Assembly: GCA_025526995.1 (NCBI GenBank)
Contig: JAHLKG010000014.1
Location: 434,001 to 498,000 of the forward strand
DNA: 64,000 nt
Origin: Powellomyces hirtus
Lineage: Eukaryota; Chytridiomycota; Chytridiomycetes; Spizellomycetales; Powellomycetaceae
Reading direction: 5' to 3'
How positions within the stretch are numbered: position 1 is the stretch's first letter; each line of letters starts with the position of its first letter. A program made the translations under genes and the position numbers. Below the pieces are notes generated by a model that saw only the letters and a list, made by a program, of their open reading frames with translations, did no database searches and was not told the DNA's origin. Of this stretch, positions 10,501 to 21,758 are shown one piece after another.

Positions 10501-13500
10501 AGGCGGCCAATCATTCGGCGAGATTGACTTTGATGCTGAAGATGACGCTCATCTCAAAGCGCGAGCTGCGCGCGAGGCGCAGATGGCGCTGGCCAAGCAG
10601 CTGGCCAGTGCCCGGGCGTTCGATGCCGCAGCACAAAGCATGAACAGGCCTGAATCGAGCTCGGCTCTGCACCTGGCCGAGGGAACCGTTGATCAAATGG
10701 ATTTCTTGAACCCAAGCAGCTTGAAAGCGGAATCGGCAGTCGAACAGCCTCGCATGCTGACTGTCCAGCTGAAGAGCTATCAGCTGAAGGGACTGAACTG
10801 GTTGGCAGGCTTGTGGGAACAGGGAATCAATGGCATCCTCGCTGACGAGATGGGACTGGGAAAAACCATCCAGTCCATCTCGTTGATGGCCCATTTGGCC
10901 GAATCACACAATATCTGGGGACCCTTCCTCGTTGTATCTCCAGCGTCGACGCTTCCCAATTGGCAGCAGGAGATTGCCCGGTTCACCCCGCATCTCAAAG
11001 TGTTGCCGTACTGGGGTGACCCGGACGATCGCAAAACCCTCCGTGGTTTCTTGAATGCAAAGAAGCTCGGCATGCGTGACTCACCGTTCCACGTTGCCAT
11101 CACCTCGTACCAGCTGATTGTGACCGACGCCCAACAGTTTGGCCGCATCAAGTGGCAGTATATGATCCTGGACGAAGCGCAGGCCATCAAATCCTCCTCC
11201 TCCATCCGCTGGAAAACGTTGCTCAAACTCCCCTCCCGCAACCGACTCCTCCTCACTGGAACGCCGATCCAGAACTCGATGCAAGAATTGTGGTCCCTCC
11301 TGCATTTCATCATGCCCACCCTGTTTGACTCGCATGAGGAGTTCAGCGAATGGTTTAGCAAGGATATCGAGAGCCATGTTGAGGCAGGCGGCGAAGGTAA
11401 AGGACTCAACGAGGAACAGCTAAGACGGTTGCACATGATCCTCAAACCGTTCATGCTGCGGAGAATCAAACGGGATGTGGAGAACGAGTTGGCGGACAAG
11501 ATTGAAGTCGAGGTGCCGTGTTCGTTGACGTGGAGGCAAAGGGAACTGTATCGGCGCTTGAAGAGCAAGATCAGCGTGCGCGAGCTGCTTGATGGACTGG
11601 GCACATCTTCGTCCTCCACATCGTCCAGCACCAACAATGGCGCTAGCAAGGACAGTGGCACTGGCGCGCCTGGCGCCTCTGAGCTGCTCTGGGGCGACGA
11701 GGACGGAGGATCGGATACGCTCATGAACCTGGTGATGCAGTTTAGAAAAGTGTGCAATCACCCCGAACTGTTTGAACGCGCGAATACCAAGGGACCCGTG
11801 TATCCCCTCCCGGCGCTGGCCATGGCCCTGTACTCGGGCCCGACCACGACCCTCGCGGCTGCGGACTGGAGCATGCTGCAATACCGCGTCCCGAGATTGC
11901 TGTGGAATGAGGCGTGGGCGATGGGAAGGATGGGGTGGAAAGGAGGGCGGATATTGAATCCAGCGGTTGTGAGGGAGGCGTTGAATGATGAAGTGTCGTC
12001 GTATGCGTTTTTGCCCTTTGTTGCGCCGTCGATATCAGAGTTTGCGTACCTTTCGAACGTGGATGTGGTGGCGCGGTGGGTCGCGCATTTGTTGGTCCGC
12101 CATCACCTCGAACGAGTGCGAGCATATCGCCGTCGCAATGCGCTACCTGTACCACGGAACCAGCTCTTGCATATTGTGGATCCGATCAGCAGCTTTGATG
12201 TGCCAGCGGAGTTCCCAGATCTATGCCACCTCGCAGCCGCCGAACGACGGTTTAGCATCCTCAACCGTTTAGAAATGGCGTACCTCCCGGCGGCCATGGC
12301 TGCGCCGCCGCGCGCCGTCGCTTCCTCCTGCTCCTTCCTCACCACCCAAGCTCTACTGTTGTACCACAACCGAATCCGCGCGCTCCTCCACCACACCACC
12401 ACCACGGCGGACCCATCCTCCCTCCTCTCTTCCCCAGCGGACCGCGACGCCCGCCACCTGATCACGTCCCACCCGCACTGGAAGTTCCAATCGGCCGACG
12501 GAATGGCGGGGACACCCGCGCGCCCCCGTGCGGGCTGGAGTGCCCTCACCGTGCCCTCGGTCGAACGCCTGGTCACGGATTCGGGCAAGATGTTGATCCT
12601 GGACCGCCTGCTGGGGGAGCTGAAGGCGGGCGGACATCGCGTCCTGATCTTCTTCCAGATGACTCTAATGATGGATCTGATGGAGGAGTATATGTCGAGT
12701 CGCCAGTATAGTTATTTGCGCCTGGATGGGTCGACAAGTATTTTTGATCGGCGGGATTTGGTCAATGATTGGCAGACGAGGTAACGTCACATCATGAGGG
12801 TTATCATGTGGCGAATTTTTTTTTTTGTTAAACCGTGTCTCTCTCTCTCTCTCTCTCGCTTTGTCGTTCTCCAGACCCGAACTCTTTGTCTTTCTCCTCT
12901 CCACCCGCGCCGGCGGACTCGGCATCAACCTCACGGCGGCCGACACGGTCATCTTTTACGACAGCGACTGGAACCCCACGGTCGACCAGCAGGCCATGGA
13001 CCGCTCCCACCGCCTCGGGCAGACGAAGCAGGTGACGGTGTACCGCCTCATCACGACGGGCACGATCGAGGAGCGGATTCTGCAACGGGCGCGCCAAAAA
13101 GACCAGATTCAGAAAGTGGTGATTAGTGGCGGCGAGTTCAAACAGCAGGTGGAGTTCAAACCCAAGGAAGTGCTGAGTCTGTTGTTGGATGATGAGGAGA
13201 TGCAGGAGAAAGGTGAGGCAGAGGAAGAGAAAGAAAATGAAACGATGAATTCATGTGTATATATATGTATTTATATATGCGAGTCTGGTGGACTGATTGG
13301 CCCGGGGGGTTTTTTTTTTCGTTTTTGGTTTTTTAGTGCGGAAAGGCGCGGCGATGAAGTTGGCGGAGGAAGAGGAAAAGGAACGGCTCAAGGCTGCGAA
13401 ACTAGGCGACAAGGCGACCAAACAGCAGCAGCAGCAGCAGCAACAGCAACAACAGAAAACGATGAAACCCACCCCTCCTCCGACTGCCGCTAGTGGTGCG

Positions 13501-14100
13501 CGGCAGCGAACTCGCAGTGGGAATGGGACGAGTATACCCGTGACGATGAGTCGTGCTGGGGTGGGTTCGGCGGCGAGTGATGAGGATGCAAATGGAGTGG
13601 ACAGTGGGGAGCCGACACGGGCACGAGGTGGGAGTGAGGGGACGGGGGATCAGGAGGAGCGGCAGGCGGTGCGGGAGGAGGATGTGCCGTTACCGCCCCC
13701 CGCCGCCCGCCGGAAATCGCGGACGAGGATGGCGAAAAGCAGACTGGGGCCGATGCAACCCATCCGTGGTCAGATGACGACGACGACGATGACGACGACG
13801 AACCCGGTTCCGACTCCGACCCCGACGGGTGCGCCGGCGGCGGTGGGTGGCAATACTGAGTCAAAGTCGCCCCCTGCTGATGCTGCTCCTACGGGTGTTG
13901 AAGTAACGACGACGACGACCACCGCAGTGACAAAGAAGAGGAGAAGGAAGGCGCCGCCGGTCGGAGGAGCGGAAGGGCAAGTGGCGATCCCAACACCACC
14001 ACCACCACACGCGACAGTGGAGCGTGCGGGACGGGAGGGGAGTCACTGGCAACAGCAAGAGCAGCAACAGCAGCAGGAAGAATTTATCGATATCATGTAA
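7584..14100 (+). CDS. INO80: INO80 chromatin-remodelling ATPase
   Basis: Four exons (7584-10031, 10112-12780, 12875-13212, 13337-14100) encode 2072 residues. INO80 is the Snf2-family motor of the INO80 complex, which slides nucleosomes and exchanges H2A.Z at promoters and damage sites. The N-terminal 700 residues are disordered and Ser/Pro/Arg-rich. A basic helix region follows, then a DBINO domain (about 817-945, including [17 protein letters not shown]) that binds actin and Arp subunits. The ATPase has DEMGLGKT near 1061 and DEAQAIKSS near 1170, then a long lobe-separating insertion that is a hallmark of INO80, and a helicase C lobe ending [17 protein letters not shown]. The tail has a CAG-coded glutamine run and low complexity. 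The start is the ATG in CAAATGA; an upstream in-frame ATG at 7497 would add 29 unconvincing residues. Confidence 0.95.
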
Positions 14101-14676
14101 ACGAGCCAGTGTGGTTCTTGTGCTGCTCTGCTGCATGCAATTTGTACGCATATACCATGCCTGTTTTTTTTTTTTTTTTAATGTTTGGTTTTTGGGGGCG
14201 GTGGAAATATTATATTCGGGTTGGGTAGCACACTAGAACGGGGGTGTGTGTGAGGGCAATACACCAATGTTCTGGGGATCCATGTGATTTGCAACACGGG
14301 GGCCTACACATCTTTCTGTATTGCGGTGACGGGCGCACACGGTATGCAAATAGCACAAAGCATACTATCATGGCAAACGCAATGATGGGACATGGGAAAC
14401 ACGAGTGAGTGAGGGTAGGGATTTGGGCCCGAAGAGACAAAACAGAACATGGAGGGGGTTGGGATTGTATTCGGGACGTGAACAAATACCCGGACCCACT
14501 AAATGAAAATGTGTCATGTTTGGTTTTCGTCGAAAGACAAAAAAAAAAGAAGAAACGAATGACCAGCCATAAGAGGGAAATCATGTACGAGAAAAGCACA
14601 CACCCTACCCCCCAACGGCATCAAATTTCTGTCTTCTTTCTCCCGCACGCCCCCGCGCACATCTCGGACTTTTCTC
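14101..14676. other. Convergent 3' region between INO80 and the condensation-fold gene
   Basis: Two stop codons face each other across this stretch. It holds a T run at 14165-14179, short A runs and no plausible exon, so it is best read as the two 3' untranslated regions. Confidence 0.6.
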
Positions 14677-17600
14677 TCAACTCTCGTCCTCGTCGCCCTC
14701 CACAACCACGCCGATCGCGGTCGGGGTCGTTGTCGTCGTCGTGGTTGGATTTGGATTTGGATTTGGGTTTGCGGCGCAGAGGGAGTTGGGTGTGCTGCTG
14801 CTGCTGTTGTTGCCGCCGCCGCCGTGCCAGAGGGTTGAGTAGAATCTGGGAGAAAATGAAATTTTTAAAAAAAATGAATGAAATGAGGAATGAGGAATGA
14901 GGAAATTGAAGATTGATTGATAAGGGGAGATTTTTTGTGGGGGGGGATGCATTCATGTACCTTGATATAATGCTCGCAACCCCCACATCCCTCGCGTGCG
15001 GGTCGACGCCGTCGAGGATAGCCGCGTATTTGCCGGTCCATTTCGCGATCGTTTCGGGGGCAAAGGCGGTGGTGCGGTAGACGAACCCGCCGACGAGGTG
15101 GGTGGCCGTTTCGACGAGGGTGAGGCGCAGGAGGGTGGGGTCGGGTTCCGCGACGCACCAGAGGTGGGTGAAGGGTGGGGGTGGTGCGGCGAGGGTGGGG
15201 CGGGTGAGGTCGGCGGGGTGCAGATGGGCGGCGCCGCGGGCGAGGTCGTCGGCGTCGCGGAAGGGGATGTAGTCGAATGCGACGGTGAGCGGTTGGGTGG
15301 CAAAGTGTTTTGCGATGGAGGTGGAGGGGCAGGCCGCGCCGTACCGTTTTGCGGCGTTGATGGATTTGGCCATGTGGGCAAACAGGGCGGCGAACGTGAT
15401 TCCCTTTTTGGAGAGGTCGCATTTGATGGGGAGGGTGTCGGATGCCGGCCCGATGAGGAGCCCGTTGCGGCGGAACGAGTGGGTGGACGCGACGAGGAAT
15501 TTGTCGGTGCCGGTAATGTGTTTGAGAAGGATGGCAAAGGCGGTGAGACAGGTCGCGAGCGCCGAGGGGGTCGTGTGCCCGCGGGTGCCGAGGGGGGGTG
15601 CGTCGGTGGGTGTCGAGTGGGTGGTGGAGTCGTAGTCGTCGGTGGAGGAGTAGGATGGGGTGAGCGGGGTGGTGGGGGAGGGTTGTTGTTGTTGCGCGCG
15701 ACGGCGGATGCGGGCGCTGGCGCGGTAGGAGGTTTGGAAGAGCCGGAGGTGGGTGAGGGTTGTGGCGGGGATGGCGAGGGGTTCGAACGCGTACGTGTGG
15801 GCGAGATCGGGGGGTGATGATGATGTTGATGTGGGCGCGTCGAGGGGGAGGTTGACGCCCGCGACTCTGGTTTCGACGGACGGCGGGTCGACGAGATTGC
15901 GTAGCCGCAGGGCCCAATCCTCGTTTTCTTCCCACGTTTTGACCTTGTCCGCGAGGGCGGCACGGACGGCGTCGACCTCGCGGGCGAGTTTGGCGATGCG
16001 GCGTTCGAGCGCGTGTTTGAGTTTGCCTTGCTCCATCAGGCACTCTTTGATCCGGTTGCGCACGTACTCCACCAGCGCCATCAGTTGGCGCCGGTCTTTG
16101 GGCGACACGGAAAGGGATGTGAGCGTCGCGTCCGTGAGGGCGGCGAACCCGGGGAGAGTCGTGTGCGGCGACGCCGCGGGGAGGAGGGTGAGCGGGAGAG
16201 CGTGTTTGAGGAGCAGCGGGGTGATGGAGGTGGTGAGGAAGGAGGAGGTGGATGACGAGGGGAGGGCGGTGGAGTCCCCGAGAAGGGTGGTGAGGATGGT
16301 GGATTGGGTTTCGGGGGAGAGGAGGTGGAGTTCGTTCGTGACGGGATCTTGGTATGTTACGATTTGCGGTGCCCCAGCAGCAGCAGTAGAAGCCATCACA
16401 TCCACTTGCGACGGCTCAGCCGCCACGACCGCACTGCTGCTACTCCCACCCCCGTCACCCACCTCCATGCCCCTCCTCTGGCTGACCGCCTTGGCCACGT
16501 CCGCCTCCAACTCGGCCTTTCTCTTCCTCAACTCCTCAATCGCGCTCCTCAGTGGTTTCTTGTCCCTCTCCAACCTCTCCAACCGCGCGACCATCTCTTT
16601 CTTTTCGCCCGGATCCACATGGTCCTGCACCGTCTCAACACACTGGTCGCGCCAGTACGTCATTGCGTGGCGCGTTGGTTTCGATTCCATCTCGTACGCG
16701 AACGCAATAAAGTCGTACCGCTCTTTCGGCATGTACGCGTCGAGAATGTGGGTGTCGATGAAGGCGTCCGGGTGCCCCGTGGTGCGCGACGCGGCGATGG
16801 AGGTGTACAGCTGCAGGGTTTCGAGGGTGGCAAGACGGCAGGAGAGCGTGTCGGCGACCGCGAGCGAGAGCGCAAACACAATGTACGTGCCGTTGTTGGA
16901 GGTCGGGAACACGAGAGCGGTAAACGTATGAGTGAATTTCTCTTGCTGCCCCATCCACTCCTTCACGTGTGCGGACACAGCGGCTGTCGACACTGGGTTC
17001 TCCCACGTGGCTGTATCGACCACCACTACGACCTCGTCGTCAGCAACGTCTCGCCACTCTCTCCGATCGAGGCACCCCTCGACATCTGCATCCACGATTT
17101 TCTCATTGCGATAGAACCGGGTCTTGAGGACCAAATAGGCACTCCCGACTTTCTTCATTGCGCGCGCCAGATCGGGGATGTGGACGTGCTCGGTGCGCGG
17201 GGTGTGGTACCCGACGCTGGAAAAGAGCGCGGGGCCCGCGTAGAGCGAGGTCGTGGAGTCGAGATCGTCTTGCGTCGGACACATTTGCGTAAAGAGGTCG
17301 AGCTGGTAGGGCGTGACGGGGTACTTTGTTTCGAGGTAGTTGTCGGACGAGTCCGCGTCAGAGTCCTCTGACGGGTGCGACGAGGCGTGGTCGTGCGCGT
17401 CGCGCGTCGGATCGAGGTTGTTGCTGTCGTCGCCGTCGGCAGTGAGGAGCTCGCCGCCAATGGGAAGTGGGTCGGTGGTGTGCGAGTGCTTTTTGGAGTC
17501 CCGCCGAGAAGCCGCGGTGGTGTCCAGTTGGTCGCGGGAGCGGGAACGGTGGATGTTGGTGGTGGAGCCCGTGCTGCAGTAGCATGGAACAATAAAATAA

Positions 17601-18918
17601 ATAAAATAACTATATAAATATAGGTAAAAAAGAAACCCCCCGCGCCAGATCATGCATGCCCTGCCCATTACAATATAAACGCCGCACCTTTCCGCGCCCT
17701 TTTTCCCCTTGCCAATCGGGACGATCGCTCGTGTGCTGGTATTCCACCTGGGCAACTCCAACGGGGCATTCATCCCTCGTTTTTTGACCGCGGGGGGTTG
17801 TCGTCGCGGCGGCTTTCTGAGTGCTTTGATCTCGTCCCCGACGCCCGCTGCTCGGCCACTCGTGCGTCTCGACCTCGCCGAGACATTGGACACGTCGGAC
17901 GCAATCGAGCCGATCGAGGTGCGCGCTGAGCGGGACATGTTGGACAGCGTGTCAAAGACATCCGTGTCGTCAGCGTCGTCGGGGGTGACGTCCGGGTGGT
18001 TGGGTTGGGAGTCGGTCGACGGGTGCTGTCGGTGCAGCGAGGTTTGTGACGGGTACAAGCGACCACCGGACCCTGGCCGCCCTTTGTCGATGGGGAGGGG
18101 CGTTGGGAGGACTGTCATGGTGGGGTGGGTGGTGGAGAGGGCGAGGCCTGGTGTTGTGGAGCCTCCTGTGGCGGAGAGAGTGAGGTCGTGGGTTGAACCA
18201 CGTTTGAGGCCTGGAAGGGAGGATTAGAAAAATAATCAAAGTTACAACCATTCCGCCATTTGGGATGCTCCAAAATACAAAAAAAGGGAGTTGTACCTTT
18301 CTTGGACGAAGCCGAGCCCGGCCTGCGGACACTCTGGGATCCCGCAGGCACGTCCGGTGCCGCGGGTGGCAATGCCGGTTTCGACAACGCAGGGAGTGCT
18401 CTCGGGTGATGAGGAGGCTGCTGCTGCTGCTGCTGCCCTCCATGTGTCTGGCCCAGTGGCCCCGCCGCTCTTTGATGGGCATGCATCTCGGGGGCCCACA
18501 GGCCTCCAATAGACTGATGTATCGACACTTTCCTCATCTTTGCATTACTCTTCTGTGCTGCCGAGGTAGAGTTTGATGGCGGCAACGGGGGAGGGTTGGC
18601 TAGTGCACGACCCATGAGGAGATCCGCGGACGAGCCCCGGGCCATTGGCTGAGCAGCGAGGGAGCCTACGGAACGGGTTTTGGATAATCGAGGCGGCCCA
18701 GCGGTCGTGGTGCCGGATATGGCTTGGACTTGATCGCGTTTGCGGGCAACCATTTGGCGGAATGTGGTGCTTGTGGGTTGTGGGGTTGTTGTTGTTGTTG
18801 TTGTGGTGGTGGTGGTGGTGAGTGTGGGGTGAGACTGCTGGTGATGGAGGGAAGGATCGGCTAGATCTGAAACGAGGCCACCTCCAGCGGGAGGCGGGGG
18901 GTGTTGTTGAGCGTGCAT
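14677..18918 (-). CDS. Condensation-domain-fold protein (CoA-dependent acyltransferase superfamily) with internal coiled coil, probably non-catalytic
   Basis: Four exons (18297-18918, 17688-18210, 14961-17573, 14677-14845) close in frame at 1308 residues. The N-terminal 450 residues are disordered. A condensation-domain first half begins with YPVTPYQLDLFTQ near 466, like NRPS motif C1. The place of the HHxxxDG catalytic motif reads FALSLAVADTLS (about 618), so both histidines are gone. Two charged coiled coils (about 700-750 and 880-935) interrupt the fold. A second half follows with IGPASDTLPIK (about 1087, like motif C5, IGxxxNTLPLR) and PLTVAFDYIPF (about 1145, like C6). No adenylation or carrier domain is attached or nearby. 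It is probably a structural or binding protein. The second donor is a weak GTGCGG, and its 114-bp intron is in frame without a stop. An extra 28 residues are possible from an ATG at 19002. Confidence 0.7.
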
Positions 18919-19976
18919 TTTTTGAAATGGAATGGGGCACGAGAATACGGGCTGCGCTACTAGTTCGTGAGACGTTCTAATATCAGTCGTACGCTTCTGC
19001 AACGTTTGTCAAAGAGAAAGTGTGAGGTAGTTTTTTTTGACAGCAGGAGCGGAGAGACGAGAGCGCGCGCGGGTAAATGCCGTAAGCGAATACGTAAGCA
19101 GAACCGGAGAAACAGAACCAGCGGCACGTGACTTACCTGCGCTATGGCTCGCTCCAGGGCTTAGAGACGATCACCAATGAGGGCAAATGATATTAGCGCT
19201 AATAATCTGTCCGCGTGTCAAGACATCAACATGGGATACATAGATCCAGAGATTAGCAAGTGCTCATGGTGACAGACGCACGCCTTGCCCAATGAATCCA
19301 GAGGTAGATAGATAGATAGATGGACGTAGGCTTTATTTTCAGATATTATGATTGAGAAGGAATCCACCACTGAAATCACTCTTGAAGATTCTGGATCGGT
19401 TGGATTGAGGGTGTCGAGTGATTGAGTGATTGAGTGACTGACCCTTTATCAGGATATTACAAAGTCACACACGCAACGGCAACGGTCATCGCCATCATCC
19501 ATTCGCGTTTGTTGTATCCGTTTGATTGAATGCAATATGCAATATGTGCTAATGAGAATATCTATCTGAGAGTACAAGAGTACCAACAACAACAAGTACA
19601 GGTTGACTGTGGGTGAGTGACATGTAGATATCGTTACATTGCGCTCTTACGCAGTCACTAGGATAGTAGTCAGTAGTGATGAATGCTGAGGACGTAGAGT
19701 AGATGATGTGTAGCGAGAGTAGCGTTTCTTGGTACTGTACGAGAGAGATAGTTCTGTACCCCCAAATTCCCAACTTGAACACCTCACACCCTCCGCCTTC
19801 CTTCCGGCCTTCTCCCCGTCTCCCCTCTCCCCCGTCCTCCTCCCTCCCTTCTTTTCTATTCCTTCTGTCCCACTCACACACACTCTGCACAGATTGACTA
19901 TTGCTAGATACCTCCCATCCCCCCCTTGCCTTTCCAATACACACTGTCTCTAGGAAAAGCTTGCTTCACCCCCAAA
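18919..19976. other. Divergent promoter region between the condensation-fold gene and MED25
   Basis: About 1.06 kb between opposed start codons. It has a short GATA array at about 19303-19322 and a GATTGAGT repeat at 19417-19440. A CT-rich leader lies at 19780-19870, just before MED25. No coding exon is supported. Confidence 0.6.
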
Positions 19977-21726
19977 ATGACTACCGCTCCTTCGGTCGTC
20001 GCCGTGACCACCCCCGCCGCCGCGACTGCAACAACAACAGCTCCCACAACACCACCACCACCAACCCCGCCTGCGGCAATCTTCCTCGTCGTGGTGCTCG
20101 AGGGAACGGCAGCCATGGGCCAGCACTTTGATGATTTGTTTAAAGCGTATGTCGTTCCGCTACTCACGTAAGTAAAATGCGACATGGAGGGATGACCGCG
20201 TGGGGAATTGGACATTTGCGGGTTGCGGGCATGGGGAGAAACGTCGGAGCAGGGATTTTTTATGGATGAGTCGATGCAAAGTGCATCGCTTCCATTCTCA
20301 TCGGCCCGATGTTCCGACGGTTGTCGTCACGGGTGGTCGCTGAAGACTTGTTGTGTCAACAATATCCCATTGGTCGGAGCGCAAGAAGCATACGATTTTC
20401 CTATTCAGCTTTATCCTCCTTTCTGATTCTTCTCTCTGTTTCTCTGACAAAAGTCAAATCCACATCGAGACCACTCCCATTCTACTCGACCAGCAACAAC
20501 CGTCAGAAACGATCACAGACGCCGTCAAGAACACAGACGGCTTGGACAAAACCGAACCCCCATCGTCACAAACTTCATCACAGCCACCCCCGTCATCAGC
20601 ACCACCATCATCATCGGACGCTGCCCCACAAACCCCGGCATCGCCACTGATTCGCTGTGCTCTCGTCGTCTACGCCGACTACCCGCCTTATTCGATACAG
20701 ACGGTCCAAAAGGTGTTGATTGGAAACAAGATCGATGAGCTGCTGATTACGATGCGGAAAGTAACTTTTGAGGACGGTGGATTCATGCGTAACGCTGTTA
20801 CGGAGGGACTGGTCGCTGCTTTGGAGGTAAGTGAAGATCACGTGGGAACGAAACCAAAGCGAGTCGAGGATTCACTTCTTGTTTTACATGATTGTTAGAT
20901 GTTTGACGATATGGCGAAGCTAGATGTTCCGGAAGGACCCGTCAAACGCCACTGTCTCCTCGTCTCAGCAACACCTCCGCACGAATTCAAATGTCGAACA
21001 TCGACAGATCCACAGTATGACAACATGCGGCTGTCTGACGTCGCAGGAGTGTTCAACAAGGAAAAAATCAACATGTCTCTAATCACCGCGAGGAAAGGCA
21101 TACCCCAGCTCGAAGCCATTCAGCACAAGGCCAATCTCAACAGCGATGTGCCACTCGTCGACGTGAACCTTCCTCAAGCTCCACATGCAGTAAAGTTGGC
21201 GGGCCTGACTATGCCGTCCCGCAACATCATCCCGACTGACCGAAAGCGCCCGCTCGACATCTCGCAATCCAGTGCGGGGCGATCAGGATCAATGGACGCC
21301 GCCCACATGGCTATGGAAACCCCCGCCATGAAGAGGACGAAGATTGAGAATTCGACAGTAGCCTCCACCAATGGGGCGAGCGCATCGGCGGGACCGACCG
21401 AAATCTTTGCATCTCCGGTCACACAGCCGATGGGCACTCCCGTTGCCGCACCAGCTCAGGATATGACTCCTCAGGCGACTCCAGATGTTACCCAAGTGAT
21501 ATTGCCGACTGTTACGGCCGACGCAATATCTATCGGATCTGCCAGTCCGCCAGTCCAACCCGCCGCTGTTGCTGTGAGTGCGCTCCCTTCTGGGGCTCCA
21601 GTCGGAATGCAAGAAGCGGCGCTGGGCGCAGTGCAGAATGTTCAAAATCAGATTCACCAGCAGCAGCAATTAAGACAAATGGCGGCACAGCGGGCAGCCA
21701 TCAACCGCCAGCGACTGCTTCAACAA

Positions 21727-21758
<32 letters not shown>

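Noticed and set aside
13861..14151. Minus-strand leucine-rich frame
   Set aside because: Antisense to the CAG-coded tail of INO80.
14865..16043. 392-codon minus-strand frame rich in Arg, His and Pro
   Set aside because: It is a shifted frame of the condensation-fold gene; the composition is typical of an out-of-frame GC-rich exon.
15753..17371. Long plus-strand frames (392 and 355 codons)
   Set aside because: Antisense shadows of the condensation-fold gene with no independent start or motif.
14677..18918. Part of an NRPS biosynthetic gene cluster
   Set aside because: No adenylation, carrier, thioesterase or tailoring genes occur in the neighbourhood, and the catalytic motif is lost.
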